Assembly: GCA_020429045.1 (NCBI GenBank)
Contig: JAGQLS010000010.1
Location: 1 to 50,323, forward strand
Source: Candidatus Woesebacteria bacterium
GTDB taxonomy: Bacteria; Patescibacteriota; Microgenomatia; UBA1406; GWC2-37-13
DNA length: 50,323 bases
Reading direction: 5' to 3'
The translations under genes and the position numbers were made by a program. How positions within the stretch are numbered: the stretch's first letter is position 1; every line of letters begins with the position of its first letter. This document shows, piece by piece, positions 26,932 through 36,343 of the stretch. The notes beneath the pieces were generated by a model. That model had not been told where the DNA came from. It did no database searches and saw nothing but the letters and a program-made list of their open reading frames with translations.

Positions 26932-27818
26932 TATCAACGCTGATCATTGCTAAAGGCAACCCTCCATATCTTTTTGAAACTATCGATTCTGTGAAGCAAT
27001 TAGCTGATGAAATTATCGTTGTCGACATTGGATTATCTGCTGATGTTTCAAATAAATTACAGAAAATGGGTGTAAGAGTAAAAAAAATTGGTGAAAATGT
27101 GCCGTATGTAGAACAAATTAGAGAACGCACAAAATCATTTGCCAAGAACAAGTATATCCTTTTTCTCGATCCTGACGAAATAATTCAGCCAACCCTTTCA
27201 AAAAAACTATCTGAAGTGTACATGCAATACGATTACATTTCGATCCCAAGAAAAAATATTATTTTTGGGAAATGGATTCAACATGCCAAATGGTGGCCAG
27301 ATTATCAAACGCGATTATTTAAGAAGGATCAAGCAACATGGCCGACAAAAATCCACAAACAACCCCATCTCACGGGTAATGGGCTTACACTCAAGAGTGA
27401 AGAACAAAATGCCATTACGCATCATAATTACAAAAACATTGATGAATATTTTTCTAAAATGGTGCGCTATGCAAAATCAGAAGCTCATTTCATGACCGAA
27501 AATAAGCAAATGTTTTCACTTCACGAAGCGCTTGTCAAAGGAATTGGCGAATTTATAAGTCGATTTTTTGCATCGGATGGATACAAAGACGGCATGCATG
27601 GGTTTGTATTGTCGTTTTTGCAGATGATGTACTATCCCCTGGTCTACTTTTACGTTTGGGAAGAAAAAAAACATGAAAGTCATGATGATGTTGTCGAAGA
27701 GTCGCACTTTTTCTTTAAACAAGGCCTTTTTGAAACAACTCACTGGCTCACCAAAAAACAACTCAAAAAACTCAATGCGCTCAAGACGAAGTTGCAATCA
27801 TTTATTACAAAACCGTAA
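26928..27818 (+). CDS. GT2 glycosyltransferase (WaaE/KdtX-like)
   Basis: This 296-residue enzyme begins STLIIAKGNPPYLFETIDSV, with IIVVDIGLSADVS and then LFLDPDEIIQPTL, the D-x-D-type metal site. IPRKNIIFGKWIQHAKWWPD and TRLFKKDQATWPTKIHKQP match the WaaE-like GT2 group that includes lipopolysaccharide-core glucosyltransferases. The usual opening is L-S-V-x-I-x-x-x-N; here the N-terminus is slightly unusual (NPP). It overlaps the preceding broken gene's stop by 4 bases. The paralogue at 44988-45770 shares the same RKNIFG...WWPDYQ core. Confidence 0.9.
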   Translation: MISTLIIAKGNPPYLFETIDSVKQLADEIIVVDIGLSADVSNKLQKMGVRVKKIGENVPYVEQIRERTKSFAKNKYILFLDPDEIIQPTLSKKLSEVYMQYDYISIPRKNIIFGKWIQHAKWWPDYQTRLFKKDQATWPTKIHKQPHLTGNGLTLKSEEQNAITHHNYKNIDEYFSKMVRYAKSEAHFMTENKQMFSLHEALVKGIGEFISRFFASDGYKDGMHGFVLSFLQMMYYPLVYFYVWEEKKHESHDDVVEESHFFFKQGLFETTHWLTKKQLKKLNALKTKLQSFITKP

Positions 27819-27824
27819 ACGCTT

Positions 27825-29508
27825 ATGCGCGAGTTATTTGCTCAATCAAAAACCGTATTGGTGCTTGCTGCGATTGTCTGTGTCGCCTTTGCTTTCAGAA
27901 TCTACAAATTGGGCACTCTCCCGCCAAGCCCGCTGATTGATGAGGTAAGTTTTGGCTACAACGCCTATTCGATCGCGCAAACCGGACGAGACGAACACGG
28001 CAACTTCTTTCCACTGGTATTTGAAGCGTTTGGCGATCAAAAACTGCCAGCGTATGGATACACGATGGTGCCTTTTGTCAAGCTGTTGGGTTTGAATACC
28101 TTTGCGGTCCGCCTGCCCTCGGCGCTTATCGGAGTAGCAACCGTGATCGCACTCTATTTTTTTCTTAAGGAATTGCGCTGTTCCGAAGCGGTGAGTTTGC
28201 TGGGAAGTTTGACCCTTGCGGTCAGTCCGTGGTCGCTTACACTCAGCCGGTTTGCCTACGAGAGCAATCTAGGGCTCCTGTTGTTCCTTGTGGGGCTCAT
28301 TTTCGCCTTGAAATCGTTAAAACATTCGTGGATATGGCATGTTGTTTTGGCTGGTGGTTGGACTCCTGGTAGTCGTGTACGTCGTGCTACTTGCAAGAAC
28401 CAAAGGAGGTACGGTTAGTCACGCATGGCTTACAGGGCTTACGACGTTTGTCCTCATTGCTTTGCCGATTCTTTGGTTTACGGTCAGCACCCATGGCCAG
28501 GCGCGATTCAAACAAGTTGGATTGCTCTCGGATTCGGGAACCGTCATGACGATAAACGAGGACCGCACCTATTGTTCCACACACGCCCCTTCCCTCCTGT
28601 GTTATGCTAATTTCAACAAAGTGCTTTCTTTTTCGCGGCAAATTGCCGATCGTTTTGCTCATACCTTCTCGACCGACATGCTCTTTTTCAATGGAGAGGC
28701 TGAACCAAAACACATAAGCACGGATCATTTCGGCCTTTTGCCACTTGTGGTTATTCTTTTTTATCTCTTGGGGTGGGTAGCATTTGTGCAAAAATGGCTG
28801 CGCACAAAACACACGCACGAAGATCTCTTAGTTCTTGTCGGACTCATCGTTGCTCCGATCCCTGCCCTTTTATCTACTGGAGCCCACCGCGTTCGGTTGT
28901 CTCCGCTTCTGCCGTTTGTGTGTGCGATCGTTATGTTTGGCTATGGGTACGCGCGAGAACTGGCAATAGAAAAGTTGCCCAGCCATCGGATGGTGCGCAT
29001 ACTCGACATCGTTGTGGCATTATTGCTGCTGATGAATGGGGTTGCGTTTATGTTTCGCTATGAAACAGTCCACGTGGAAAAATACGAGATCGCGTTCAAT
29101 TCATACATGGCCGGTCTTATGCCCTATCTTGTCGAACAAAAAGACACCGACATTTTTGTCCGCGGTTTCACCGAGGCACCGGCATTTTACGCCTTTTACG
29201 CCCAGGTTGACCCGCGCACATATCAACAGACGACACAATGGAGTGAACCGGATGCGATCGGTTTCAAACACCCAACAAAGGTCGCGAATCTGCAAAATAC
29301 CGATCTCCAGCCCGATGCTGTTTATTGCCAAAACAAAGATTCGGGGAAAAGTATTGTCTATGTCTCCAATGAGGATCTGAGTAATACGGTTATTGGAAAC
29401 CCTAAGGAAGTGATACGAACAAAAAATGGTGTCCATTCGCTTGTGTACGTGTATGGTATGGGCATATATCAAAAAAATATTGTAAATTGTGACTTTGCCA
29501 CTCCATAA
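27825..29508 (+). pseudogene. ArnT/GT39-like membrane glycosyltransferase broken by a frameshifting deletion
   Basis: The first part (27825 to about 28365) has PPSPLIDEVSFGYNAYSIAQ and TGRDEHGNFFPLVFEAFGDQ, closely parallel to the intact gene at 48003-49658 (MNADELAHGYNAYSLLKTGKDEFG). The frame then becomes nonsense (GWTPGSRVRRATCKNQ) and stops at 28418. The second part is open from 28339 in another frame and continues LVVVYVVLLARTKGGTVSHA to 29508. Against the paralogue, about 16-20 residues of a membrane segment are missing at the junction, so a deletion not divisible by three is likely. The product would be inactive unless two fragments assemble. Confidence 0.8.
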
Positions 29509-29562
29509 ATTTTCATCGTTTTTCACTACGTTTTTTGAATATAATTATAGGTATTTATGTAC

Positions 29563-29568
29563 TATAAT
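29563..29568 (+). promoter_or_regulatory. -10 box (TATAAT) for the repeat-protein gene
   Basis: TATAAT lies 5 bases before the ATG at 29574, implying a leaderless message. Confidence 0.5.
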
Positions 29569-29573
29569 ATGGA

Positions 29574-31298
29574 ATGAAAGATGCCCCTCAATTTGCCACT
29601 ATAGGCCTTACTCCACCTGCTGACTATATAGAAAAAATACGATCGTTACTTATAAGTGGGGGTGTTCAGTTAGGTGCACGTCCCAGTAGTGAGGTTAAAC
29701 AATTACAACCGACTCTTGATGAAGAGATTGAGCGTTATTTTAGTGGTCTGACAGAACAATCACCTGTTACAGCAGAAATTCGGATGAATGAAAATGGCTT
29801 ACAAAGAAGCTTAGGAGTTATTTTGTTTGCTCTTATGAAAGCATCTGATAGAGCAAAAAAAGGGGGAAGAGTTTCATCCTCGCCAATTACCGATGATGGG
29901 TTACGTAATGGTATTATTGCCTGTATTGGTGATGAATTTTTAGAAGGTATAGTTAAAAAATACAATTTAGAAATAATTAAAAAATTGTTAGTTTATCATC
30001 CAATTTCATATATAGCAGATCTTATTACAGAATATTATATCCATACCACCATTACTCCCAGCACCATTCAATATTTTGCTTTGGCCAATCCACGAGATCC
30101 TAAGGGAGCAATAGAGCGTTATATCGCTTCTGTTACTGAGCTGTTGGCAGAGTATAAAGATAGTGATATTGTGACTCCAAGTGTTATTAGAGAGATTGTA
30201 CAGCGTAATCCTCAAGATCCTAGGGGAGCAATAGAGCGTTATATCGCTTCTGTTACTGAGCTGTTGGCAGAGTATAAAGATAGTGATATTGTGACTCCAA
30301 GTGTTATTAGAGAGATTGTACGGGGTAATCCACGAGATCCTAAGGGAGCAGTAAAGCGTTATATCGCTTCTGTTACTGAGCTGTTGGCAGAGTATAAAGA
30401 TAGTGATATTGTGACTCCCTACATGATTAAACGACTTGCTTTAAGACATCCTCAAAATCCAAAGGCGGTAATAAAACGTTATATCGCTTCTGTTACTGAG
30501 TTGTTGGCAGAGTATAAAGATAGTGATATTGTGACTCCCTACATAATTAAACGATTTGCTTTAACCGAACCTCAAGATCCTAGGGGAGCAATAGAGCGTT
30601 ATATCGCTTCTGTTACTGAGCTGTTGGCAGAGTATAAAAATAGTAATATTGTGACTCCCCACATAATTAAAAAACTGGTCATTACTCATCCACTAAGTTA
30701 TGCTAAAAAAATTAAAGAAATAATTCGGTCAGTTCATGATGTTTTACGAATAGCTCGATCTGGTAACTATCCATTCATTACCGCTGGTGGGGCTAAACTC
30801 ATAGTTGGGATTGGGAGAAGTGATTTATCAGATGAGGAAATAACAAGGCGTCTTGATAAGTGGCGACAAAACTGTACAATTTATCCTAGATTATCACCAT
30901 TATCTCTTCTATATGTACAAATAAAATATACAAATTTTGAAGATGGGTTAACAATTCTTACTAACAGGTTAAATATCACTTTTCCTTTATCGCTTGATGC
31001 TCCTAATCGTTTTGGTTTAACTCAGTTTCATTATAGTGCAGACACACAATCACCAATGCCCGAAGAGGAGCTTGTTAAAAAGGAAAGCTTGAGTGAGCGT
31101 ATGATTAGCTTAATTAAGATTGCTCAAAAGGTAGGTCTTTCAGACGATGACATACATTTTCTTTTGAATTATATTCTCGCAATAGATGATCAAACAATAC
31201 GGGTAGATTTAGAATTTGATTACAATATGTCATGGCAAAATATAGAAGCAAAGGGGGAACAATTGATTTTATCTATTCAACAAAGCCTTGCTAACTAA
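29574..31298 (+). CDS. Unknown alpha-helical repeat protein with five 40-residue tandem repeats
   Basis: This 574-residue protein is not recognised. Residues about 183-375 are five tandem 40-residue repeats with consensus RYIASVTELLAEYKDSDIVTP, then x-x-I-[RK]-x-[FIL]-A-x-x-x-P-x-[DN]-P-[KR]-G-A-I-E. Each unit is probably two helices joined by a V-T-P turn, like other solenoid repeat proteins. Degenerate units flank them: LLVYHPISYIADLITEYYIH before, and LVITHPLSYAKKIKEIIRSV after. No signal peptide or membrane segment is seen. At the DNA level the first 58 bases of each unit are almost unchanged while the rest varies, so the array has been copied or homogenised recently. It is AT-rich, unlike the glycan genes on both sides. 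A binding or adaptor role is a guess. Confidence 0.8.
   Translation: MKDAPQFATIGLTPPADYIEKIRSLLISGGVQLGARPSSEVKQLQPTLDEEIERYFSGLTEQSPVTAEIRMNENGLQRSLGVILFALMKASDRAKKGGRVSSSPITDDGLRNGIIACIGDEFLEGIVKKYNLEIIKKLLVYHPISYIADLITEYYIHTTITPSTIQYFALANPRDPKGAIERYIASVTELLAEYKDSDIVTPSVIREIVQRNPQDPRGAIERYIASVTELLAEYKDSDIVTPSVIREIVRGNPRDPKGAVKRYIASVTELLAEYKDSDIVTPYMIKRLALRHPQNPKAVIKRYIASVTELLAEYKDSDIVTPYIIKRFALTEPQDPRGAIERYIASVTELLAEYKNSNIVTPHIIKKLVITHPLSYAKKIKEIIRSVHDVLRIARSGNYPFITAGGAKLIVGIGRSDLSDEEITRRLDKWRQNCTIYPRLSPLSLLYVQIKYTNFEDGLTILTNRLNITFPLSLDAPNRFGLTQFHYSADTQSPMPEEELVKKESLSERMISLIKIAQKVGLSDDDIHFLLNYILAIDDQTIRVDLEFDYNMSWQNIEAKGEQLILSIQQSLAN
30121..30720 (+). repeat. Five 120-bp tandem repeats in coding sequence
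   Basis: Units start at 30121, 30241, 30361, 30481 and 30601. The 58-base core at the start of each differs by 0-3 bases. The second half differs at many positions, mostly altering the second helix. The last unit is degenerate in its second half. Confidence 0.95.
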
Positions 31299-31552
31299 TA
31301 ATCAAATAACTCTATTTAGTATCTCCAAACATGACAAACCCACCAATCTTTCATTTACTCAATGGCTCAGATTATATAAGTTTTTCTCACAATCGACCGA
31401 TACGCTCAAGAAACATTTTATAAATGGCTCTTATACTAAACTCTTGCTACAACAACAATCTTTATCAAAGATTAATCGAACTCGTCAAGAGAGAGACTGG
31501 AAACAAAAATTGTCTTGAATTCTTCGCTCTTCTATGCTCCGTGCGCTTCGTT
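31299..31552. other. Gene-free interval
   Basis: About 250 bases lie between the 3' ends of two convergent genes. One small open frame (to 31518) overlaps the preceding gene's end and shows no recognisable domain or start signal. No clear terminator hairpin is seen. Confidence 0.4.
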
Positions 31553-33196
31553 TTACTGTTTTCTCATCTTCACATACAAAACCCCCAAACCGAGAATGCC
31601 CACAAGAGATAGCACATTCCCCAGCAAGCGCACCTTGGTATTTTTGAAGACCACCTCTAGCTCATGGTCGCCTTGTGGGACCGCGACTGTTATCACCCCA
31701 CGATAGCTGGGGTCCTGAAATTGTATGTCGGTTTCTGTGCCGTCGACATAGGCGTGCCAACCGGGAAAATAAAACGTATAATCTGCCAGTTTCACATCTG
31801 ACTCGGCATGCACGCGGAACAGGTGGCGAGCATTTTTTATCTCAGATGAGATGATTGTCCCCTTTCCTTCAAAAATTTCTCCCTTGTTTTTTCGGTAGGG
31901 GTAGTCGCGTACCTCGCCCATCCAGATGGTGTTAAGTACCGTGCCGTGCCGATTGTCATCTGTCACAAAATATTCCTTTTCCGCAGCAGTTCGTATATTT
32001 TTGGTGTACAGTTGGGGGAAACGCAGAAACGCAATGACCACAATCATGGCGATAACCCCTACGACATGCATGTACGAATTCTTCAGTCGTGACAACAGTA
32101 GTGCGCATACAATGGGAGGGATAAAAATATACCCGGTCAACATGCGCCATTGGTGTTGAATATTGCCAAGCGGAGTATGCGTATAGAGCCATTCGACTAT
32201 AGGGAAAGTAAGGACCACGTACAATACACCCATACCGCACATCGTAGTTAGGAAGGATATACGCTTTTTCTTCACATAGTCAATAAGGGCGACAATGATG
32301 CCTAGGAGGAGAATGGCGCTTTCAATTATTCCACCAGTATGTATGTGTGCACGCGTTGCCACATCGTTGCCGAAATATTTCCATGTTTCAGAAATGAAAT
32401 TGCGTACGCTAAGCGCGTTGCCTGTGGCAAATTGTGTGTCTGAAAGACCTGCATAAAAATACTTTAGCTCTAACTTTAGAGGAATAATGTAATATGCAGA
32501 AAGCAAAACACCGATTATTCCGGCAAGAAAAAGATCTGCAATGATAGTTTTTGCATGTTGCCGGTGTTGCGTTAGGAGGTATATCGCATAGACACCGATA
32601 AACGGCAGGGAAATTATGGCGACAAACGGATGTGCGAGCATGAGAAGCGCAGTAGCCAAAGCACATAATGATATCGCGCGCCTTTCCCCTTTTGCAATAC
32701 ATAAATAAAGACTAAACAAAATGAGAATCACAAAACTGCTCGCAAAAAATTCGGGTAACGCGCCGCGAATATAGATGTTGGCGATACGATACGGTGCAAA
32801 ATTAAAAAGAATAGTCCCTGCAATCGCCGGCCAATGCGCAACATGATTGCGCAAAAATACATAGAACAGTACACACGATGCAAACGCACCAATAAAATAC
32901 AAAAGATGATACGAAAATTCCAAATTGCCGACGAGAAAATAAATCGCTGCGCCAAGGTAGGAAGTAACTTGTTGAGAAATGATAGGAATAGGCATACCGT
33001 ATCGAGCAAATCCCCCGCCCCACCGCACCGGAAAATCACCGCTTCGCAACCCCTGCACAAATTGCGCAATCGTTTGGATGTGTGTCGGGCCGTCAAAGGT
33101 GAACGACTGGCCACGGCTTACGAACAAATCTAAGGTGAGAATCAGTGCTATAATGAAGGAACATATGAGCGCAAACAAAAAATCATTTTTTTTCAT
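31553..33196 (-). CDS. PF10131/YfhO-like large membrane protein
   Basis: This protein of about 547 residues has an outside loop FTFDGPTHIQTIAQFVQGLR, GDFPVRWGGGFARYGMPI, then FNFAPYRIANIYIRGALPEF and IQHQWRMLTGYIFI. The layout parallels the protein at 22335-23993: acidic loop, G-Y/G-M-P motif, F-x-P-Y-R motif, then W-R-M/F-L. A beta-rich outside domain at the end (FYFPGWHAYVDGTETDIQFQ and VTVAVPQGDHELEVVFKNTK) and a last membrane helix also match YfhO-like proteins. The ATG at 33196 is preferred to 33208 because a TATAAT box overlaps the latter. It overlaps the divergent gene's 5' end by 32 bases. It may be a glycosyltransferase that modifies surface polymers. Confidence 0.78.
   Translation of the reverse strand: MKKNDFLFALICSFIIALILTLDLFVSRGQSFTFDGPTHIQTIAQFVQGLRSGDFPVRWGGGFARYGMPIPIISQQVTSYLGAAIYFLVGNLEFSYHLLYFIGAFASCVLFYVFLRNHVAHWPAIAGTILFNFAPYRIANIYIRGALPEFFASSFVILILFSLYLCIAKGERRAISLCALATALLMLAHPFVAIISLPFIGVYAIYLLTQHRQHAKTIIADLFLAGIIGVLLSAYYIIPLKLELKYFYAGLSDTQFATGNALSVRNFISETWKYFGNDVATRAHIHTGGIIESAILLLGIIVALIDYVKKKRISFLTTMCGMGVLYVVLTFPIVEWLYTHTPLGNIQHQWRMLTGYIFIPPIVCALLLSRLKNSYMHVVGVIAMIVVIAFLRFPQLYTKNIRTAAEKEYFVTDDNRHGTVLNTIWMGEVRDYPYRKNKGEIFEGKGTIISSEIKNARHLFRVHAESDVKLADYTFYFPGWHAYVDGTETDIQFQDPSYRGVITVAVPQGDHELEVVFKNTKVRLLGNVLSLVGILGLGVLYVKMRKQ
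33149..33154 (+). promoter_or_regulatory. Extended -10 box (TGC-TATAAT) for the gene at 33165
   Basis: A perfect extended -10 element lies 10 bases before the ATG, within the coding sequence of the opposite gene. It overlaps the alternative ATG at 33153, arguing against that start. Confidence 0.6.
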
Positions 33197-33773
33197 TTCT
33201 TCATTCATTATACTATTTCTTCCATTGGTTCTTGCTGTGCTTTTGATGCCAAAAATACGCGCTACTTTAGATCCAGCTTATCGCAAGACGCGCATTGAAA
33301 CGTTTGTGCAACATGCGATAGGAAACCACGCCATAGACCCACAAGAGTTCTGGGAAACACGAGATATCGTAGGGCGAGGCTCAATAACTGCCGATAGTGC
33401 GGGTCTCTCGCTCTACGAAAAAACAAATGCTCTGAGCATGGTCGATGCGCAGATGTTGGACAGCAAGGATATATTTGTTTTTTTTAGCTATACATCGCCT
33501 ATGTGGTACAGTGTGGAAGGACTGGTGCCTGCGAAAAATGCGAATGAGATAACACAAACATATGTCGACAATATGCTTGCCTCAGGCGATGTCGTGCTCA
33601 ACACAGAGCGCGACATCATTGTGAAAACCGATGCGGGCTATACGATTCTTTTCCTCAAACCTATCGACCAAATGCAAAAAACCAACGGATTTTTAGACTA
33701 TAATGGGGCGCAAAAAGAACTCGTGAAAGATAAAGTTTGGGTGTCAATCTCCCGCATCACTGGAAAATTTTGA
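33165..33773 (+). CDS. Unknown membrane-anchored protein, 202 residues
   Basis: The product starts with a membrane helix (SFFFISSFIILFLPLVLAVL) followed by an outside domain of about 165 residues. No family is recognised. Features include AGLSLYEKTNALSMVDAQML, SPMWYSVEGLVPAKNANEIT and a C-terminal WVSISRITGKF. The start at 33165 is supported by AAGGA 5 bases before it and an extended -10 box further upstream; open frame further upstream is antisense to the neighbour. Its 3' end overlaps the convergent broken gene by 30 bp. It may be an accessory to the flanking membrane proteins, but nothing in the sequence proves it. Confidence 0.65.
   Translation: MSANKKSFFFISSFIILFLPLVLAVLLMPKIRATLDPAYRKTRIETFVQHAIGNHAIDPQEFWETRDIVGRGSITADSAGLSLYEKTNALSMVDAQMLDSKDIFVFFSYTSPMWYSVEGLVPAKNANEITQTYVDNMLASGDVVLNTERDIIVKTDAGYTILFLKPIDQMQKTNGFLDYNGAQKELVKDKVWVSISRITGKF
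33207..33212 (-). promoter_or_regulatory. -10 box (TATAAT) for the gene 31553-33196
   Basis: It lies 10 bases before the ATG at 33196 and overlaps the alternative ATG at 33208. Confidence 0.5.
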
Positions 33774-35459
33774 ATAAATTTCCACCAAATCGTTTTCATA
33801 TATGCGTGAAAATGTACCTACTTGTGGCTGACACGCATCTAAAAAGTCTCTTTTTAGAGTTTTGACAAAATATATATAATCTACTTCGTCAAAAATAGTA
33901 CAATCTAAAGACTCAACTCGTGCTTTTCTTTCACGATAATCAATTCCCGTGATGCTCATTTGTGCTTCGTGACCATAAAAGATCGGTTTGTCGGTAAAGG
34001 CAGAAACATAACCAGTTAGTTTGTACGGAAGGAATCGGTATTGCTTTTCTACATCTTGAAATGCAGTAAAGACAACGCCGTAGGGTTGTTTGTCGAGATA
34101 CGCCAATGCTTCCAACTCTTTGTCGTCGATATATATTGAGTTACGAGTCGTAAATGTGGTAAAAATTTGATAATTTTGAGGTAGGAGAAGGACAATAATA
34201 CTGCCTGCAAGTATATATCGCAATAGTGTTTTCTTTTGCATAATTTTAAAGACGACTATTGCTAAAAAAATATTTGATAATGCAATGCCGTAATAAGAAA
34301 ATTGAACAGTATTCCACCATTCTCCTCTTTGTATAAACAGTATTGTCGCAAGTGTTGTGGCAACAATGGTGAAAAAAATATAATAATTGTGTGATGTTGT
34401 CTTGCGACGAAAGAATTGAAAACATATATACACTAGACCTAATATTCGAGCGCCAAAATGTAATAAAATGAATATCGCCGTTGAAAAAAGTTCGATAGCA
34501 AGCAATCTCGGACCCCACACACCTTGCGCGTACAGGTAATATCGTGCGTTCACTATATTTGGAAGATATAATAAATCACGCTCTTCGATAGTTGCATGCA
34601 CCATTGCAAATGGAGAAAATTTGAAAAGCGGTTCGCTTGTCGGGGAACGAAATGGATTATAGACAAAAATAACCATGAGAAAAAACAAACAGAAAAAAAA
34701 TAACAATCGAAGAATAATTTGTTTCCAAGGGATTTGCTTTGACTTAACCATTTCGTAAAAAAAGATCAAACTAAATACACCTGCCACCACTATGCCATAA
34801 AATTTAAACGCTACGATTGCAATAACTCCCAGAATAAAATGTATCGTGGTTTTCAAAGAATAATTTTTTTCATAAATAAGAACGAGTAAATAAAATATGA
34901 TCGGCAGAGAAAGTGCAAATGGCGGATTAAGAAGTAAATTGGCAGATTGTAATGAAACAGAATAGCTACCCGTCGCCAATGATCCACCATGATACAAAAT
35001 CAAGAGATAACCGAAGGATCCTGCAAAATAACTCAAAAACAACAATATTCCCACAAATAATGGAGAATCGTGTATTTTCCTTCCTAAATTGATAAGAGTT
35101 GTTGTATAAAACGTGCTCTAGACTAATGGAAGAACTTTAAAGAACAAAACAAGGGTGCTCATTCCCGAAAATGACAGCAGATAAATAACTAGGTCCATGA
35201 ACATGTTGTAGCCAGAAAGCGTTGCGCCAGCAAATGTCGGCATAATAAACGGAAATTGACGAAACGCAGTATTCATAAGTTCCAAATGCCACATGGCATC
35301 GTGGCTATTAACCGCCCAGAAGTGCAAACCACACCGACCTTCGATACAAAGATGCGTGCCGCTTGGGAAAAAGACGAGGAGCTGAAACAAACTGCCGAGG
35401 ATGATGAGGGGAATAAGTTTTTTATGCTTCTTGATATACTGTATTGCATGAAGAACCAT
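33744..35459 (-). pseudogene. Large membrane protein interrupted by an in-frame TAG
   Basis: From the ATG at 35459 the frame reads 113 codons (HFWAVNSHDAMWHLELMNTA, FAGATLSGYNMFMDLVIYLL), then a TAG at 35118-35120. It then stays open in the same frame to 33744 (STFYTTTLINLGRKI and onward, then several membrane helices and a soluble tail). Total length would be about 570 residues, like the PF10131/YfhO-like proteins at 22335 and 31553, and the early motifs (HDAMWHLE, GYNMFMD) fit that type. A GTG at 35054 could start the second part, but it lies mid-domain. The simplest explanation is a nonsense mutation, for example CAG to TAG. Confidence 0.8.
35435..35440 (+). promoter_or_regulatory. Extended -10 box (TGA-TATACT) for the GT2 gene at 35448
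   Basis: The box lies 7 bases before the ATG, inside the coding sequence of the opposite-strand gene. Confidence 0.55.
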
Positions 35460-36257
35460 CTTTCTATTATAACGGTTGTTTACAATAATTACGATGTGTT
35501 AGAGGATTTTTTCAAAAGTTTGAACAAACAAATTGACACAAACTTCACAGTGTATATCGCTGATACTTCTTCGCGGCGTCATACGATCCAAAAACAAGGA
35601 TTTCCCACAAAAGTAATGTGTGTTGAAAATAAAGGATACGCCCATGGGGTAAATGTCGCTTTACAAAAGGCAACAGAGAATGGTGGAGAACAATTTTGCG
35701 TGATCAATACCGATGTCTTTTTTAAAGAAAATTTTGTTGAGAAGGTGAAAGAAAGTCTCGGCGCCCATACTCGTTCGCTTATCGGCGGGAAAATTTACTA
35801 CGCCCCAGGATACGAGTATCATACGGATCGTTATGGAGATAATGATCGCGGAAACGTGCTTTGGTATGCAGGCGGAACCGTAGATTGGAAAAACACCTGG
35901 ACACAGCATGTAGGGGTTGATGAAGTCGACCATGGACAATATGATGAAAAAAAAGAAACAGGATTTATAACCGGTTGCTGTATATGTTTTGACAAAACGG
36001 TGTACGAAGCGCTTGGCCCCTGGGACGAACACTACTTTCTGTACTACGAAGATGCTGACTACTGCCAACGTGCAAAGAAAAATAATGTGCGCTTGGTTTA
36101 CGATCCGCACATTGTCCTCTGGCACAAGAATGCCCAATCTACAGAAGGCTCAGGTTCAAAGCTCCATATGCGCTATCAAAAAAAGGCACAGCTACGATTT
36201 GCCCTGAAGTTTGCCCCATGGAGAACAAAGCTGCACGTGTTGAAGAATTATTTTTAA
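35448..36257 (+). CDS. GT2 glycosyltransferase (rhamnosyltransferase-like)
   Basis: This 269-residue GT-A enzyme starts LSIITVVYNNYDVLEDFFKS. It has ENKGYAHGVNVALQKA, the metal site CVINTDVFF, and HYFLYYEDADYCQRAKKNNV, the E-D-x-D/Y acceptor-binding motif of rhamnosyltransferase-like GT2 enzymes. Several Cys residues (GCCICFD) are unusual. The start at 35448 coincides with the beginning of the family homology; the upstream open frame is antisense to the divergent gene. The 5' ends overlap by 12 bp, and the two ATGs face each other. Confidence 0.9.
   Translation: MKNHLSIITVVYNNYDVLEDFFKSLNKQIDTNFTVYIADTSSRRHTIQKQGFPTKVMCVENKGYAHGVNVALQKATENGGEQFCVINTDVFFKENFVEKVKESLGAHTRSLIGGKIYYAPGYEYHTDRYGDNDRGNVLWYAGGTVDWKNTWTQHVGVDEVDHGQYDEKKETGFITGCCICFDKTVYEALGPWDEHYFLYYEDADYCQRAKKNNVRLVYDPHIVLWHKNAQSTEGSGSKLHMRYQKKAQLRFALKFAPWRTKLHVLKNYF
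35466..35471 (-). promoter_or_regulatory. -10 box (TATAAT) for the minus-strand gene at 35459
   Basis: The box lies 6 bases before the ATG at 35459 and inside the opposite gene's coding sequence. Confidence 0.55.
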
Positions 36258-36330
36258 GATAATAAATTCTTCATTTCTAAATTTAATCTGCTATAAATAC
36301 TTCTCAATTTATTAAATCGCGTTAATGTAA

Positions 36331-36336
36331 TATAAT
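36331..36336 (+). promoter_or_regulatory. -10 box (TATAAT) for the gene at 36344
   Basis: It lies 7 bases before the ATG at 36344. It supports that upstream ATG as the original start of the interrupted gene. Confidence 0.5.
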
Positions 36337-36343
36337 TAATCGT

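Noticed and set aside
30121-30720. Regularly spaced repeats resembling a CRISPR array
   Set aside because: The period is 120 bp with conserved and variable halves of equal size, all in one open frame with a leading promoter. There are no cas genes.
31288-31518. A 76-codon open frame after the repeat protein
   Set aside because: It overlaps the preceding gene's end, has no promoter box or ribosome site, and its composition looks like non-coding DNA. No domain is seen.
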